From contig NZ_LDTZ01000015.1 in the NCBI RefSeq assembly GCF_001186365.1, forward strand, positions 434,001-498,000: DNA of 64,000 bases, in the 5' to 3' direction. The notes beneath the pieces were generated by a model, which saw only the letters and a list, made by a program, of their open reading frames with translations, had not been told where the DNA came from and ran no database searches. Of this stretch, positions 1 through 10,735 are shown in pieces. The position numbers and the translations under genes are program-made. The first letter of the stretch is position 1, and the number at the start of each line of letters is the position of its first letter. Origin of the DNA: Gordonia jacobaea (GTDB lineage: Bacteria > Actinomycetota > Actinomycetes > Mycobacteriales > Mycobacteriaceae).

Positions 1-129
1 ATGCGTCGCGCGACGGACGTCGTGACGTGCTGTGTGCCGGGCGCGTCGTCGTGATCGGGAACCGAAACCATGTCCTCCATCGTGGCGGCAGCACGCGGCC
101 GATGCCATCCGAGCACGCCCGCGGCCACG

Positions 130-146
130 GTGCGACAATGTCGCAC
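130..146. promoter_or_regulatory. 17-bp inverted repeat spanning the start codon of the ACT-domain gene
   Basis: GTGCGAC, then AAT, then GTCGCAC: two perfect 7-bp arms around a 3-nt centre. The start codon at 138 lies inside the dyad. It could be an operator, or a hairpin that hides the start codon. No TANNNT hexamer or good Shine-Dalgarno sequence is visible just upstream. The function is inferred. Confidence 0.4.
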
Positions 147-806
147 GTGTCATATCTGCTGCGCGTGTACCTCGAGGACCGCCCCGGCAGCCTCGGACTG
201 CTCGCCGTGCAGCTCGGGTCCGTCGGCGCTGACATCCTGTCCCTCGAGGTCGTCGAACGAGGTGACGGCTACGCCGTCGACGACCTCGTCGTCGACGTCG
301 CGCCCGGCTCACTTCCCGATGCGTTGATCACCGCGGCCGAAAGAGTCACCGGTGTGCGCGTCGACTCCATTCGTCCCTACAGCGGACTACTCGACACCCA
401 CCGCGAACTCGAGCTCGTCGACCAGGTGGCCACCGCCGACCACGACCGGCTACAGGTCCTCGTCGACAACGCGCCACGCGTACTGCGCGTGTCGTGGGCG
501 ATGGTCGTCACCCGGGCGGCGGGTGGTGTCCTCGCACTCTACGGCAGCTCCGGCGCACCCGAGACGCCGCTGACCAGCGCTGACTGGCTTCCGCTCAGCG
601 AGGCCGCGCAACTCGACCCCGACGCCGACTGGGTCCCCGGCGCCTGGCAGGACATGGACACGCGAATGGCAGCAGCCCCGCTCGGCGACGGCCGAAAAGC
701 GGTGCTGCTCGGCAGGATCGGCGGCCCAGACTTCCGACCGTCGGAGATCGCGCGCCTCGGTTACCTCTCGGGCATCGTCAGCACTGTGCTGCGCACCGAG
801 TCGTAG
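138..806 (+). CDS. ACT domain-containing protein (Rv3013-like)
   Basis: Protein of 222 aa. The first about 75 residues form an ACT-type ligand-binding fold (LLRVYLEDRPGSLGLLA, then GADILSLEVVERG). The rest is a less conserved second domain around LQVLVDNAPRVLRVSW. The position next to ligA and the sequence match the Rv3013 family, whose function is not established; ACT domains usually bind amino acids allosterically. The ATG at 138 starts where the homology begins; an upstream in-frame extension to 27 is low-complexity and unlikely. A perfect inverted repeat covers the start codon. The gene converges on the NTF2-like gene 45 bp downstream. Confidence 0.85.
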   Translation: MSHVSYLLRVYLEDRPGSLGLLAVQLGSVGADILSLEVVERGDGYAVDDLVVDVAPGSLPDALITAAERVTGVRVDSIRPYSGLLDTHRELELVDQVATADHDRLQVLVDNAPRVLRVSWAMVVTRAAGGVLALYGSSGAPETPLTSADWLPLSEAAQLDPDADWVPGAWQDMDTRMAAAPLGDGRKAVLLGRIGGPDFRPSEIARLGYLSGIVSTVLRTES

Positions 807-811
807 CCAGG

Positions 812-832
812 CGGCATTCGGCGGGGATGCCG
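812..832. terminator. weak hairpin between convergent genes
   Basis: CGGCAT and ATGCCG form a 6-bp stem around a 9-nt loop in the 45-bp gap between the ACT gene and the NTF2-like gene. There is no T-tract, so termination is only a possibility. Confidence 0.25.
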
Positions 833-851
833 TCACCGTAACGACGACGCG

Positions 852-1175
852 TCACTCGCGAATTGTCATGCGCGACAACTTGTCTCCGTTGACCGTGTAG
901 GTGAATGTCGACGGACCGTTGAATCCGTCTCCGCCCACAGTCGCGATGACGACGGTGTCGGCACCGGCCGTCGTAGCCTTCGTGACGTCGAGCGTGACGT
1001 TCTTGCCGATGAATTCGTTGTCGCTCCAGCCGGTGATCGCGTCGGGTCCGGTGAAGACCCGCCCCCAATCGTCGACGGAACCGTCCGGCGTGAAGGCGTC
1101 GAGGAACGCCTGCAGATCACCGGCATTCGTCGCGTCGATCGACGCGGCGACGGGCGCGGGTAGCGAGGTGGTCAT
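852..1175 (-). CDS. NTF2/SnoaL-like small protein
   Basis: Protein of 107 aa with the cone-shaped alpha+beta barrel pattern of the NTF2-like superfamily: an N-terminal helix (IDATNAGDLQAFLDAFTPDGSV), a WGRVFTGPDAI segment and C-terminal strands (TFTYTVNGDKLSRMTIRE). Members are small isomerases, hydrolases or ligand-binding domains; no active-site assignment is possible here. The chosen ATG has an AGGGAG Shine-Dalgarno sequence 5-6 nt upstream; longer in-frame versions lack one. It lies 100 bp downstream of the SDR gene on the same strand, so the two may be co-transcribed and act on related substrates. Confidence 0.7.
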   Translation of the reverse strand: MTTSLPAPVAASIDATNAGDLQAFLDAFTPDGSVDDWGRVFTGPDAITGWSDNEFIGKNVTLDVTKATTAGADTVVIATVGGDGFNGPSTFTYTVNGDKLSRMTIRE

Positions 1176-1275
1176 GTCATCTCCCTTGATGAATCGGGTC
1201 GGGCAGGCACCCGGACACGCGAGCAATCCGTCGGCGCCAGGTGAGGAAGTACAGCCAGAATCCAGTCTGACCGGG

Positions 1276-2055
1276 TCAGCGCGTGGTGTACCCGCCGTTC
1301 GCGAAGATCGTTTGTCCGGTGATCCAATGCCCCTCTGTCGCAAGGAAGGTCACGATCGGCGCGATGTCTTCGATTCGGGTGAGCCGGTTTCCCATCGCCT
1401 GTGACTTGTGGAATTCCACACGCTCCGGTGTCTCTTGCGGATAGAAGAACGGCGTGTCCATCGGTCCGGGGCCGATGTTGTTGACCGAGATGCCGCGATC
1501 GGCGAACTCCTTGGAAGCCGCGCGGGTGAAGTGCTCGACAGGCGCCTTACCGCCGGCGTACGTCGAGTAGCCGTCGGTGTAGGCCGCGAGCAGAGACGTG
1601 ACGATGGTGATGATCGCACCGTCGTCGTTGAGCCGCTTTCCTGCTTCCTGCAGGAAGAAGTACGCAGCCTTCGCATTGATGTCGAACATCGAATCGTATT
1701 CGGCCTCAGTCGTTTCGACGATGGGCTTGCGAAGCACTTTGCCCACGGTGTTGACCGCGATGTCGACGCCACCGAATGCGCCGACGGCCTCGTCGAAGAG
1801 CGCGGCGACCGCGGCAGGAGCGGTGAGGTCTCCCTGGACAATGATCGCCTTGCCGCCCAGTTCTTCGACCGCGGCCGCGGTCTTCTCCGCCTCCGGCCTG
1901 CTGGCATCGCTGTTGTAGTGGACGGCGACGTTGGCGCCGAGTCCCGCGAGATCGCGCGACACGAGTCCACCGAGATTCTTCGCACCTGCCGCCACGACGG
2001 CACTCTTGCCGTCGAGAGGGCGAGTGAGAACGGATGAGCTCTGATTCTGCGTCAT
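1276..2055 (-). CDS. short-chain dehydrogenase/reductase (SDR)
   Basis: Protein of 259 aa, a classical SDR length. The Rossmann start is atypical: AAGAKNLGG (residues 22-30) replaces TGxxxGxG. The catalytic set is present: N127, S154, Y166 and K170 (YAGGK). The C-terminal ITGQTIFANGGYTTR segment is typical of the FabG-like branch. It probably reduces or oxidises a carbonyl/alcohol with NAD(P)(H); the substrate is unknown. It is divergent from the LysR gene, a common arrangement for a regulator and its target. A TACCGT hexamer lies 7 nt before the ATG, suggesting leaderless initiation. The group is inserted between genes that are adjacent in M. tuberculosis. Confidence 0.85.
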   Translation of the reverse strand: MTQNQSSSVLTRPLDGKSAVVAAGAKNLGGLVSRDLAGLGANVAVHYNSDASRPEAEKTAAAVEELGGKAIIVQGDLTAPAAVAALFDEAVGAFGGVDIAVNTVGKVLRKPIVETTEAEYDSMFDINAKAAYFFLQEAGKRLNDDGAIITIVTSLLAAYTDGYSTYAGGKAPVEHFTRAASKEFADRGISVNNIGPGPMDTPFFYPQETPERVEFHKSQAMGNRLTRIEDIAPIVTFLATEGHWITGQTIFANGGYTTR

Positions 2056-2107
2056 GCCTCCGACGGTAGGAATCCCAAAACTCCAATTCAATCGGATCTT
2101 CCTGGAC

Positions 2108-2121
2108 CTTACTCAAGTAAG
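2108..2121. promoter_or_regulatory. inverted repeat in the SDR/LysR divergent promoter
   Basis: CTTACT-CA-AGTAAG is a perfect 6-bp dyad with a 2-nt centre. It overlaps the likely -10 hexamer TAAGAT (2118-2123), which sits 7 nt upstream of the LysR start codon. Binding here would repress the LysR gene and could control the SDR gene on the other strand. Its spacing is shorter than the usual LysR T-N11-A site. Confidence 0.5.
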
Positions 2122-2130
2122 ATTTGCGCT

Positions 2131-5191
<3,061 letters not shown>

Positions 5192-5197
5192 CGACTC

Positions 5198-5581
5198 ATG
5201 CCGCACCCCATCGTGTTCGACGACGCCGATCCGCTCCTCGGCCGGGTGCGCGCAATCGCACTCGCGCTACCCGACACCACCGAGGTGGTCGCGCACGGCC
5301 GTCCGACGTTCCGCTGCGGGAAGATGTTCGGCACGTACGGCGGCAGCATCAAGGGCGGCGAACGCCACGACCAGTCGTTGCTGTTCATCCCCGACGACGC
5401 CGAACGCGACGCCCTCGTCGACGATCCGCGGATCTTCCTGCCCGCGTACGTCGGCGTATACGGCTGGCTCGGAATGCTTCTCGACAAGAAGACCGACTGG
5501 GACGAGGTCGCCGAGCTTCTCGATGCGAGCTACCGTCACGTGGCGCCGAAGAAGTCGTTGGCCAAGCTGCCGCCGCTCTGA
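5198..5581 (+). CDS. MmcQ/YjbR family protein (DUF419-like)
   Basis: Protein of 127 aa, the usual size for this family. Conserved-looking parts are ALALPDTTEVVAHGRPTF near the start and the C-terminal segment from VGVYGWLGMLLD to VAPKKSLAKL. The family adopts a CyaY-like/double-wing DNA-binding-like fold; its biochemical role is not established. The gene is monocistronic: divergent from ligA and convergent with the MetE-like gene, from which it is separated by a palindromic element. Confidence 0.75.
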   Translation: MPHPIVFDDADPLLGRVRAIALALPDTTEVVAHGRPTFRCGKMFGTYGGSIKGGERHDQSLLFIPDDAERDALVDDPRIFLPAYVGVYGWLGMLLDKKTDWDEVAELLDASYRHVAPKKSLAKLPPL

Positions 5582-5615
5582 GGCGTCGACTCGGCTGTCG
5601 GACCGACCCACCGAG

Positions 5616-5685
5616 CTGAATGTGTGTCGAATCCGAGGATGTGTGTGCTGCAGCGCCCACATCTTTCGAAACGACACACATTCAG
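5616..5685. repeat. 70-bp imperfect palindromic element between convergent genes
   Basis: The ends CTGAATGTGTGTCG and CGACACACATTCAG are perfect 14-bp complements. Inside, GATGTG and CACATC pair again around a loop containing CTGCAG. The element fills much of the gap between the YjbR-like gene and the MetE-like gene, both of which end there. It could be a bidirectional terminator or one copy of a dispersed palindromic repeat; no second copy is present in this window. Confidence 0.6.
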
Positions 5686-5737
5686 GTGAGCGCCGGACCC
5701 CACACCAGTCCCAACGCCGCCAGCCCCCACGCGGCCG

Positions 5738-6775
5738 TCACAGCGCCTGCGGGTCCTCCGACAGCAGTTCCCCTGCGCGTGCACAGATGCCGAGGGCCGT
5801 GCGTGCCCAGGCAGGCGAGGCTCCGGCCAGACCACACGTCGGAGTCGCGATAACGTTGTCGGACAACACTTTTCGATCCAGTCCGATCCGATCGGTGATC
5901 GCGGCCAACCCGCTCGCGACCGTCTCGGCGCGGGCCCGTCGGTCGGCTCGCTGAGCCGACACCACACCCGCGACGAGGACATCGCCGCGTTCGATCAGCT
6001 CACCGATCCCGTCGAGGGTCTCGGTGTCGAGTACGTCCGGCCCCGACGAGATCGCGGCGTCGAGCTCCACCGAATGTCCGACGCCGCGCAACCGTCCGAT
6101 CAGATCCCAGCGTGGCGCCCCGCAGTTGTGCACGATCGCCGGTCTACCCACCTGTTCGACGATGCCCGCGAGCGCGTCCACTACCTCGGGGAGTGGGATC
6201 GCGCGGATCGGATCGAGTCGGGTCAGCGGGGTCACCGTGCCGTCGAGGACGGCTCCGATCAGAGGTTCGTCGAGTTGCACGGTCACCTGCGCGCCCAGAC
6301 GTCTGGCAACCTCCGCGGCGTGCTCGCGCAGTCCCTCGGCCGTCGACTCGACGACGTCATGCCACGCGCCCGCATCGCGGAGCACCTTGTGCCCATTGGG
6401 CAGCTCGACCGAGGCGGAGAAGGTGAAGGGTCCGCACACCGCGACCTTGACCTGACGCCCGGTACCGATGAATCCCGCTGTGTCCCAAAGCTCTTCGAGC
6501 GCGTCGAGGTCGAATCGCAGGTAGTCCGACGCCGCACGGGTGACGGCCGAGGGTCGTGCCGCGAGTCGGTAGCCCCACGGCCCCGCGTCGATCGGCATGT
6601 CGACGAGCAAAGTGCCCATCCGGCCGACCATGTCGGCTCCGATGCCACGTGCGGGCAACTCCGCGAGGTAGGTGAAGTCGAGTTCGCCGCCCACGATCGC
6701 CGCGGCCTCAGTCGGATCGGTGCCCGGCATCGAGCCGACACCCGTACCGACACCGGTCGGCAGCGACGTCATCAC
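5738..6775 (-). CDS. cobalamin-independent methionine synthase-like (MetE C-terminal type, Rv3015c-like)
   Basis: Protein of 345 aa, equivalent to only the C-terminal catalytic half of MetE (about 750 aa). A probable zinc site is visible: H216 and C218 (HNCGAP) and C314 (TPTCGLAGAS), with D169-E170-P in the barrel. Whether such short homologues make methionine from homocysteine is uncertain; they may transfer methyl groups between other thiols. The start follows the mnmA stop by 8 nt, so the gene is the last of a cysteine desulfurase-mnmA-metE-like operon concerned with sulfur chemistry. A second in-frame ATG follows the first directly. Confidence 0.85.
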   Translation of the reverse strand: MMTSLPTGVGTGVGSMPGTDPTEAAAIVGGELDFTYLAELPARGIGADMVGRMGTLLVDMPIDAGPWGYRLAARPSAVTRAASDYLRFDLDALEELWDTAGFIGTGRQVKVAVCGPFTFSASVELPNGHKVLRDAGAWHDVVESTAEGLREHAAEVARRLGAQVTVQLDEPLIGAVLDGTVTPLTRLDPIRAIPLPEVVDALAGIVEQVGRPAIVHNCGAPRWDLIGRLRGVGHSVELDAAISSGPDVLDTETLDGIGELIERGDVLVAGVVSAQRADRRARAETVASGLAAITDRIGLDRKVLSDNVIATPTCGLAGASPAWARTALGICARAGELLSEDPQAL

Positions 6776-6783
6776 ATCACCGG

Positions 6784-7929
6784 TCAGTGCGCACTCGACG
6801 ACGCACCCGCGACCGCCGCGTCGCTGCGACGCACGTGCGAGGTGCCCGCGATACGACCCGAGCCGACGACGAGATCGCCTCGCTCGGCGTCGGGCAGGTA
6901 CAGCACGGCTGCCTGGCCACGCGCGACGCCGGTCAGCGGCTCACGCAACTCGATGTCGATCCCGGGGCGTCCATCGTCGCCGGTGACCGGTGTCGCGACC
7001 GCCTGCGCGAGTCCGCCGTGCGCACGCACCTGCACGATGCACTCGATCGGGCCGCTCGGCACATGTCCGGATGTCCACACGGCCTTGGTGGCACTGATCG
7101 ACCAGACCTGCAGGTTCTCTGCGGCCCCGACGGTCACGGTGCCGGACTCGGGGTCGATGTCGGTGACGTAGCGCGGACGCCCGTCCGCGGCGGGTGCGTC
7201 GATCCCGAGACCCTTGCGCTGGCCGATGGTGAAGCCGTGGACGCCCTCGTGGTCGGCGAGACGTTCGCCCGAGTCGGCGTCGATAACGGCACCGGGACGC
7301 ACACCGATTCGTGCGCCGAGGAAGGCTCTGGTGTCGCCGGTCGGGATGAAGCAGATGTCGTGTGAGTCCGGCTTCGACGCGACGGACAGGCCGCGCCGCG
7401 CCGCCTCGTCGCGGATCTGCGGCTTGGAGGTGTCGCCGACCGGGAACATCGCCCGCGACAACTGCTGCTGGGTCAGAACCGCGAGCACGTACGACTGGTC
7501 TTTGTCGTCGTCGACGGCACGACGCAGTTCGCCGTCGGCGAGTCGCGCGTAGTGACCGGTTGCCAGTGCGTCGAAACCGAGCGCAACCGCCTTTTCGGCG
7601 AGCGCGGAGAACTTGATCTTCTCGTTGCAGGTCAGGCACGGGTTGGGTGTTTGGCCGGCTGCGTACGCCTCGACGAACTCGTCGATCACGTCATCCTTGA
7701 ACTTCTCCGCGAAATCCCAGACGTAGAACGGGATGCCGAGAACGTCGGCGGCGCGTCGCGCATCGTCGGCGTCCTCACGTGAACAACATCCGCGAGAGCC
7801 GGTGCGCAGGGCCCCCGGCGCCGTCGACAGCGCGAGATGCACGCCGACCACCTCGTGGCCCGCATCGACGGCACGTGCTGCGGCGACGGCCGAATCGACT
7901 CCTCCGCTCATGGCTGCCAGTACGCGCAT
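6784..7929 (-). CDS. mnmA: tRNA-specific 2-thiouridylase MnmA
   Basis: Protein of 381 aa, full length. It thiolates the 2-position of wobble uridine 34 in tRNA-Lys, Glu and Gln, using ATP and persulfide sulfur. The PP-loop SGGVDS is at residues 8-13; the catalytic pair is C98 (NPCLTC) and C193 ([11 protein letters not shown]). A C-terminal beta-barrel follows. The start codon overlaps the stop of the upstream cysteine desulfurase by 1 nt (TGATG), indicating translational coupling between the sulfur donor and the sulfur user. It corresponds to Rv3024c. Confidence 0.96.
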   Translation of the reverse strand: MRVLAAMSGGVDSAVAAARAVDAGHEVVGVHLALSTAPGALRTGSRGCCSREDADDARRAADVLGIPFYVWDFAEKFKDDVIDEFVEAYAAGQTPNPCLTCNEKIKFSALAEKAVALGFDALATGHYARLADGELRRAVDDDKDQSYVLAVLTQQQLSRAMFPVGDTSKPQIRDEAARRGLSVASKPDSHDICFIPTGDTRAFLGARIGVRPGAVIDADSGERLADHEGVHGFTIGQRKGLGIDAPAADGRPRYVTDIDPESGTVTVGAAENLQVWSISATKAVWTSGHVPSGPIECIVQVRAHGGLAQAVATPVTGDDGRPGIDIELREPLTGVARGQAAVLYLPDAERGDLVVGSGRIAGTSHVRRSDAAVAGASSSAH

Positions 7930-9137
7930 CAGTTCCCCTTACCTGCGGGAGTCGAGACCAGTCCGGCGACGCGGGCGCGGTCGACGACCTCGCCGATGAT
8001 CTCGGCGACCGACGCGATGTCGGCGTCGGTCGTGGAATGGGAGAGGGAGAAGCGCAGCGACCCGCGCGCGTCGGCCATGCTGACCCCCATGGCGAGCAAC
8101 ACATGGCTGGCCTGGGCAACGCCTGCGGTACATGCCGAACCCGTCGAGCACTCAACACCGTTGGCGTCGAGGAGCATCAGCAGCGAATCCCCTTCGCAGC
8201 CCGCGAAAGACACGTGCACGTTGCCGGGTAGCCGACGATCGTCGCGAGGCCCGTTGGCGCTGGCTCCATCGATGGACAACAGCACGTCGAACAGTCGATC
8301 ACGCATCGCTGAAACCTGCGGCAGCGTCTCGTCGAGAGTGTCGACCGACCGTCGCAGTGCAGCAGCAAGGCCGACGATCCCCGGCACGTCCTGGGTGCCC
8401 GATCGCAGATCCCGCTCGTGTCCGCCACCGTGCTGCAACGAAACACACTCGACGTCGCGCCCGAGAAGCAGCGCGCCACATCCGTACGGTCCACCAAACT
8501 TGTGCCCGGCGATACTCATGGCGGAGAGCTTGCTGCCCGCGAAGTCGACGGGGACGTGACCGGCCGCCTGCACGGCGTCGGAATGCACGGGGACGCCGAA
8601 CTCGATGCCGAGAGCCGCGATCTCACTGACCGGCTGGATCGTTCCGACTTCGTTGTTGGCCCACATCACCGAGATCAGTGCGGTCTGCGCCGCGTGCTGC
8701 TCGAGCTCGGCACGCACGTGCGCAACCGACACCGCGCCCTCGGCGTCGACCGGGATCACGACGAGTTCGGCGCCGTCGTTGTCGGCCAACCACTGCGCGG
8801 CGTCGAGCACGGCGTGGTGCTCGACCGCGGACACCATGATTCGACGACGCTGCGCGTCGCCTCTCCTACGTGCCCAAAAGATGCCCTTGACCGCCAGGTT
8901 GTCGGCCTCGGTGCCGCCGCTGGTGAAGGTCACCTCCGACGGCCGCGCACCGAGTGCCGACGCGACGGTCTCGCGGGCTTCTTCCAGGTGACGCCGGGCA
9001 CGACGACCCGAACCGTGCAACGACGACGCGTTACCCGGCTGGAGATAGCAGGCGGTCATCGCCTCGAGTGCCTCCGGCAGCAGAGCTGTCGTCGCGGCAT
9101 TGTCGAGGTAGACCGGGGCGCGGGATGACGTGGACAT
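7929..9137 (-). CDS. cysteine desulfurase (IscS/NifS family)
   Basis: Protein of 402 aa, a PLP enzyme converting cysteine to alanine with formation of an enzyme persulfide. The PLP lysine is K213 (SIAGHKFGG); the catalytic loop cysteine is C336 ([10 protein letters not shown]), in the short-loop context of group I desulfurases. It likely supplies sulfur to MnmA, encoded directly downstream with a 1-nt overlap, and perhaps to Fe-S assembly. The ATG at 9137 is chosen; a GTG two codons upstream is possible. It corresponds to Rv3025c. Confidence 0.94.
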   Translation of the reverse strand: MSTSSRAPVYLDNAATTALLPEALEAMTACYLQPGNASSLHGSGRRARRHLEEARETVASALGARPSEVTFTSGGTEADNLAVKGIFWARRRGDAQRRRIMVSAVEHHAVLDAAQWLADNDGAELVVIPVDAEGAVSVAHVRAELEQHAAQTALISVMWANNEVGTIQPVSEIAALGIEFGVPVHSDAVQAAGHVPVDFAGSKLSAMSIAGHKFGGPYGCGALLLGRDVECVSLQHGGGHERDLRSGTQDVPGIVGLAAALRRSVDTLDETLPQVSAMRDRLFDVLLSIDGASANGPRDDRRLPGNVHVSFAGCEGDSLLMLLDANGVECSTGSACTAGVAQASHVLLAMGVSMADARGSLRFSLSHSTTDADIASVAEIIGEVVDRARVAGLVSTPAGKGN

Positions 9138-9212
9138 ACGCACTCAAGGATAAACGCGCGAACACCCGTGACCAATTCCGTCGTGCGGAGCCGAGTTGCA
9201 CCGGACCGGTGA

Positions 9213-10589
9213 TCAGCGGGCGACCTGGCCGACACCGAGTACCCCGCCGGGGTCGTGCTGGAGCGCGAGCGCCGCCAGCCAGGCGGCCGTCTCCTCGTCG
9301 TAGCAGGACCGGACGCGCTCGGGGTCGGCGCTGGCGGTGAAGTTGGGAAGTCGTCCGCCGGTCGCCCACTCCGACATGTCGCCGATCAGCCGGTCGGCGT
9401 GCCCGGGCACGATGTCGGCGATCGGTGGCACCAGGACGCCGACGACGTGCATATTGAGCGCGGCGTCGCGGTGGCAGACCGCACTGTCGGGTCCGCGTTG
9501 CTCGGCGAACGCCCCTCCGAGCAGCCTCAGTTCCACCAGCAGTAGCGGCGAAGCGACCTCGGGCCCCGCGTGGTCGAGCAGCGTGCGCACCGCGTCGTCG
9601 GGCAGCCCCGACAGCAGCATGCCGTTCTCGTACGCAGGCTTCGGGTCGGTGGGGTCGGCATGGATCATGCCGACGGCGGCGTAGGGCATCGTGCCCACCG
9701 CGTCGAGAATCGGGGTCGCCACCGCGCGCATCGGCGCGAAGGTCGACGCCGCAGTGTCAGCATCGGCGACGCTGGCGTAGCGCACGGCGACAGTGAGCTT
9801 GCCCGCGAGCATCGGCGGAACCCCCGGCATGTCGGGCAGCCGCAGGAGCGCGATCGACGTCGACGCCTCGCGAGGAAGATCCTGTGTCCATCGTTGCCAT
9901 GCCGCGAGCACCGCCGCCGCGTCAGCTCCGTCGAAATAGACTGCGCCGCCATAGAATTCCGCGATCGGCAGTAATTCGATCTCCAACTCCGTGACGATGC
10001 CGAGCGTGGCCTTCCCGCCGCGGCAACCCCAGAACAGATCGGGATCTGCATCGGCGCTGACCCGCCGGAGGCGCCCGTCACCGGTGACCATCTCGATGGC
10101 GCGCACATAATCCGACGACACCCCGACCGACCGGACGAGCGGCCCGATACCGCCGCCGGACAGAAATCCCGCTACGCCAACGCCCGGCGCCGATCCGCAC
10201 AGCGGCGCAAGTCCGAACTGCGCTGCCGCCTCGATGACCCGCTGCCAGCGCACGCCTGCACCGACCCGTGCTGTCCTCGTTGCGGGGTCGATCTCACACG
10301 TGTCGAGCGCACCCGTCCGGACCAACAACGACCGTCCGTCGATCGGCGTCGCGCCGTGTCCAGTGCCATGGACGGCAACCGTCATGTCGTTAGCCGCGGC
10401 GAACGCGACTGCCGCGGCGACATCGTCGCTGCCTGCCGCGTCGACGACCGCCCACGGGCGCCTCGACACCGAGGCGTTGAAGCTCACGGTCGCGTAGCCC
10501 TCCTCGGTGGGACGGAAGACATTTCCGCGAATCCTGGCGCGCAAACCCGCGATGTCGGCTTGGTCGATCCCTGTCGGTGTCTGGGTCAT
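9213..10589 (-). CDS. FAD-binding oxidoreductase (PCMH/berberine-bridge family)
   Basis: Protein of 458 aa. The N-terminal PCMH-type FAD domain shows VAVHGTGHG (H78 aligns with the histidine that often binds FAD covalently) and SAPGVGVAGFLSGGGIGPL. The C-terminal NFTASADPERVRSCYDEE segment resembles the BBE motif region. The cysteine that gives bicovalent flavin in some members is not evident. Such enzymes oxidise alcohols, sugars or secondary metabolites; the substrate is unknown. GAGGAG lies 7 nt before the ATG. It starts an accessory block absent between the flanking genes in M. tuberculosis. Confidence 0.85.
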   Translation of the reverse strand: MTQTPTGIDQADIAGLRARIRGNVFRPTEEGYATVSFNASVSRRPWAVVDAAGSDDVAAAVAFAAANDMTVAVHGTGHGATPIDGRSLLVRTGALDTCEIDPATRTARVGAGVRWQRVIEAAAQFGLAPLCGSAPGVGVAGFLSGGGIGPLVRSVGVSSDYVRAIEMVTGDGRLRRVSADADPDLFWGCRGGKATLGIVTELEIELLPIAEFYGGAVYFDGADAAAVLAAWQRWTQDLPREASTSIALLRLPDMPGVPPMLAGKLTVAVRYASVADADTAASTFAPMRAVATPILDAVGTMPYAAVGMIHADPTDPKPAYENGMLLSGLPDDAVRTLLDHAGPEVASPLLLVELRLLGGAFAEQRGPDSAVCHRDAALNMHVVGVLVPPIADIVPGHADRLIGDMSEWATGGRLPNFTASADPERVRSCYDEETAAWLAALALQHDPGGVLGVGQVAR

Positions 10590-10735
10590 GGCGATGCTCC
10601 TCGAATGTGCACGTGGCGACCGGCTGATCCGGCCGCACTCACACGATGTCGGCACACCCTTGGGATGATCTTGCGGTCTTCTTGGAGTGCACACCAGCCG
10701 ATGTCCATCGTTCAGCGCACACCAATTCGTGCAGG

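Noticed and set aside
1176-1343. Longer N-terminal version of the NTF2-like protein
   Set aside because: The extra 56 residues are low complexity, overlap the 3' end of the SDR gene, and lack a Shine-Dalgarno sequence; the ATG at 1175 has one.
5690-5737. Riboswitch (SAM or cobalamin) near the MetE-like gene
   Set aside because: The gene is the last of an operon with only 8 nt upstream of it, and no conserved box is visible in the flanking sequence.
9138-9212. Small gene or site between the cysteine desulfurase and the FAD oxidoreductase
   Set aside because: No open frame with a start signal and no inverted repeat stands out.
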